From positions 1,118,286 to 1,182,285 of the forward strand of contig NMRB01000008.1 in NCBI GenBank assembly GCA_002633025.1: DNA of 64,000 nt, given 5' to 3'. The DNA comes from Notospermus geniculatus (taxonomy: Eukaryota > Nemertea > Pilidiophora > Heteronemertea > Lineidae). Made by a program: the position numbers and the translations under genes. The notes beneath the pieces were generated by a model. It had not been told where the DNA came from. It did not search any database and worked only from the letters and a program-made list of their open reading frames with translations. Shown piece by piece: positions 63,772 through 64,000 of the stretch. The first letter of the stretch is position 1. Every line of letters begins with the position of its first letter.

Positions 63772-64000
63772 TGGAATGATTTCAAATATAAAGAGTCTAC
63801 GGAAAAACTGACTAATCCATGTTGTATCATAAAATGAAATATTGATAACACCGACAACTGCTATTTGTACAAAAGGGAGTTAAACGAATGGACATCAGTA
63901 ATGTCAAGTATCGGAACCCCTGCCATGTGCTATGCTGGAAATGTCTCTGCTGTTGGATGTGGATGGGATTGATGTCACCCAAGCATTCTAGTAGAACCAT

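Overview
The window is animal nuclear DNA. All genes are split by GT-AG introns, codon usage and spacing are typical of a marine invertebrate, and the intergenic DNA and introns are crowded with small inverted-repeat transposons. The orthologues (REV3L, ERCC6L2, NUDC, RAB21, plus an isopenicillin-N-epimerase-like PLP enzyme) and the frequent TAGGCCTA motif suggest an invertebrate deuterostome such as an echinoderm or hemichordate. This is an inference, not a demonstrated identity.

Layout. (1) 1-6139, minus: exons of REV3L, the catalytic subunit of DNA polymerase zeta (copy A). The large central exon is open and runs off the left edge. (2) 6491-7065: a 575-base run of N. (3) 7474-15091, minus: 20 coding exons of ERCC6L2, a SNF2-family ATPase, complete at the 5' end and lacking the C-terminal exons. 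(4) 15106-38888, minus: the 5' part of REV3L from its start codon (copy B). Its large central exon is cut by a stop codon exactly where homology to copy A ends. (5) 38889-48974: intergenic, repeat-rich, with one doubtful orphan exon. (6) 48975-54524, minus: complete NUDC, 10 exons. (7) 55613-60507, plus: complete 11-exon class-V aminotransferase-fold PLP enzyme. (8) 61615-63771, plus: complete 6-exon RAB21. Splice phases were checked by arithmetic through every gene and all close in frame.

The most notable structure is duplication. REV3L exons 10-14 occur twice (about 302-6490 and 15109-20001), with ERCC6L2 lying between. Two further REV3L exons (5 and 6) occur twice in a roughly 5-kb tandem duplication (24127-29195 and 29196-33936). 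A third duplication of about 1 kb lies at 43937-44910 and 45288-46268. Paired copies are very similar but differ by whole transposon insertions. They could be true duplications, or the two haplotypes of a highly heterozygous animal joined into one scaffold. The junction details favour the second reading for REV3L/ERCC6L2.

Functionally, REV3L (translesion synthesis) and ERCC6L2 (DNA-break repair and transcription-coupled processes) are both genome-maintenance factors, but their adjacency here may be an assembly product. NUDC (dynein/HSP90 co-chaperone) and the PLP enzyme are divergently arranged around a 1.1-kb intergenic region. No previously undescribed gene system is evident. The unusual content is the set of foldback elements, the presence/absence insertions between duplicate copies, and a lineage-specific Met/Pro/His-rich tract in REV3L.
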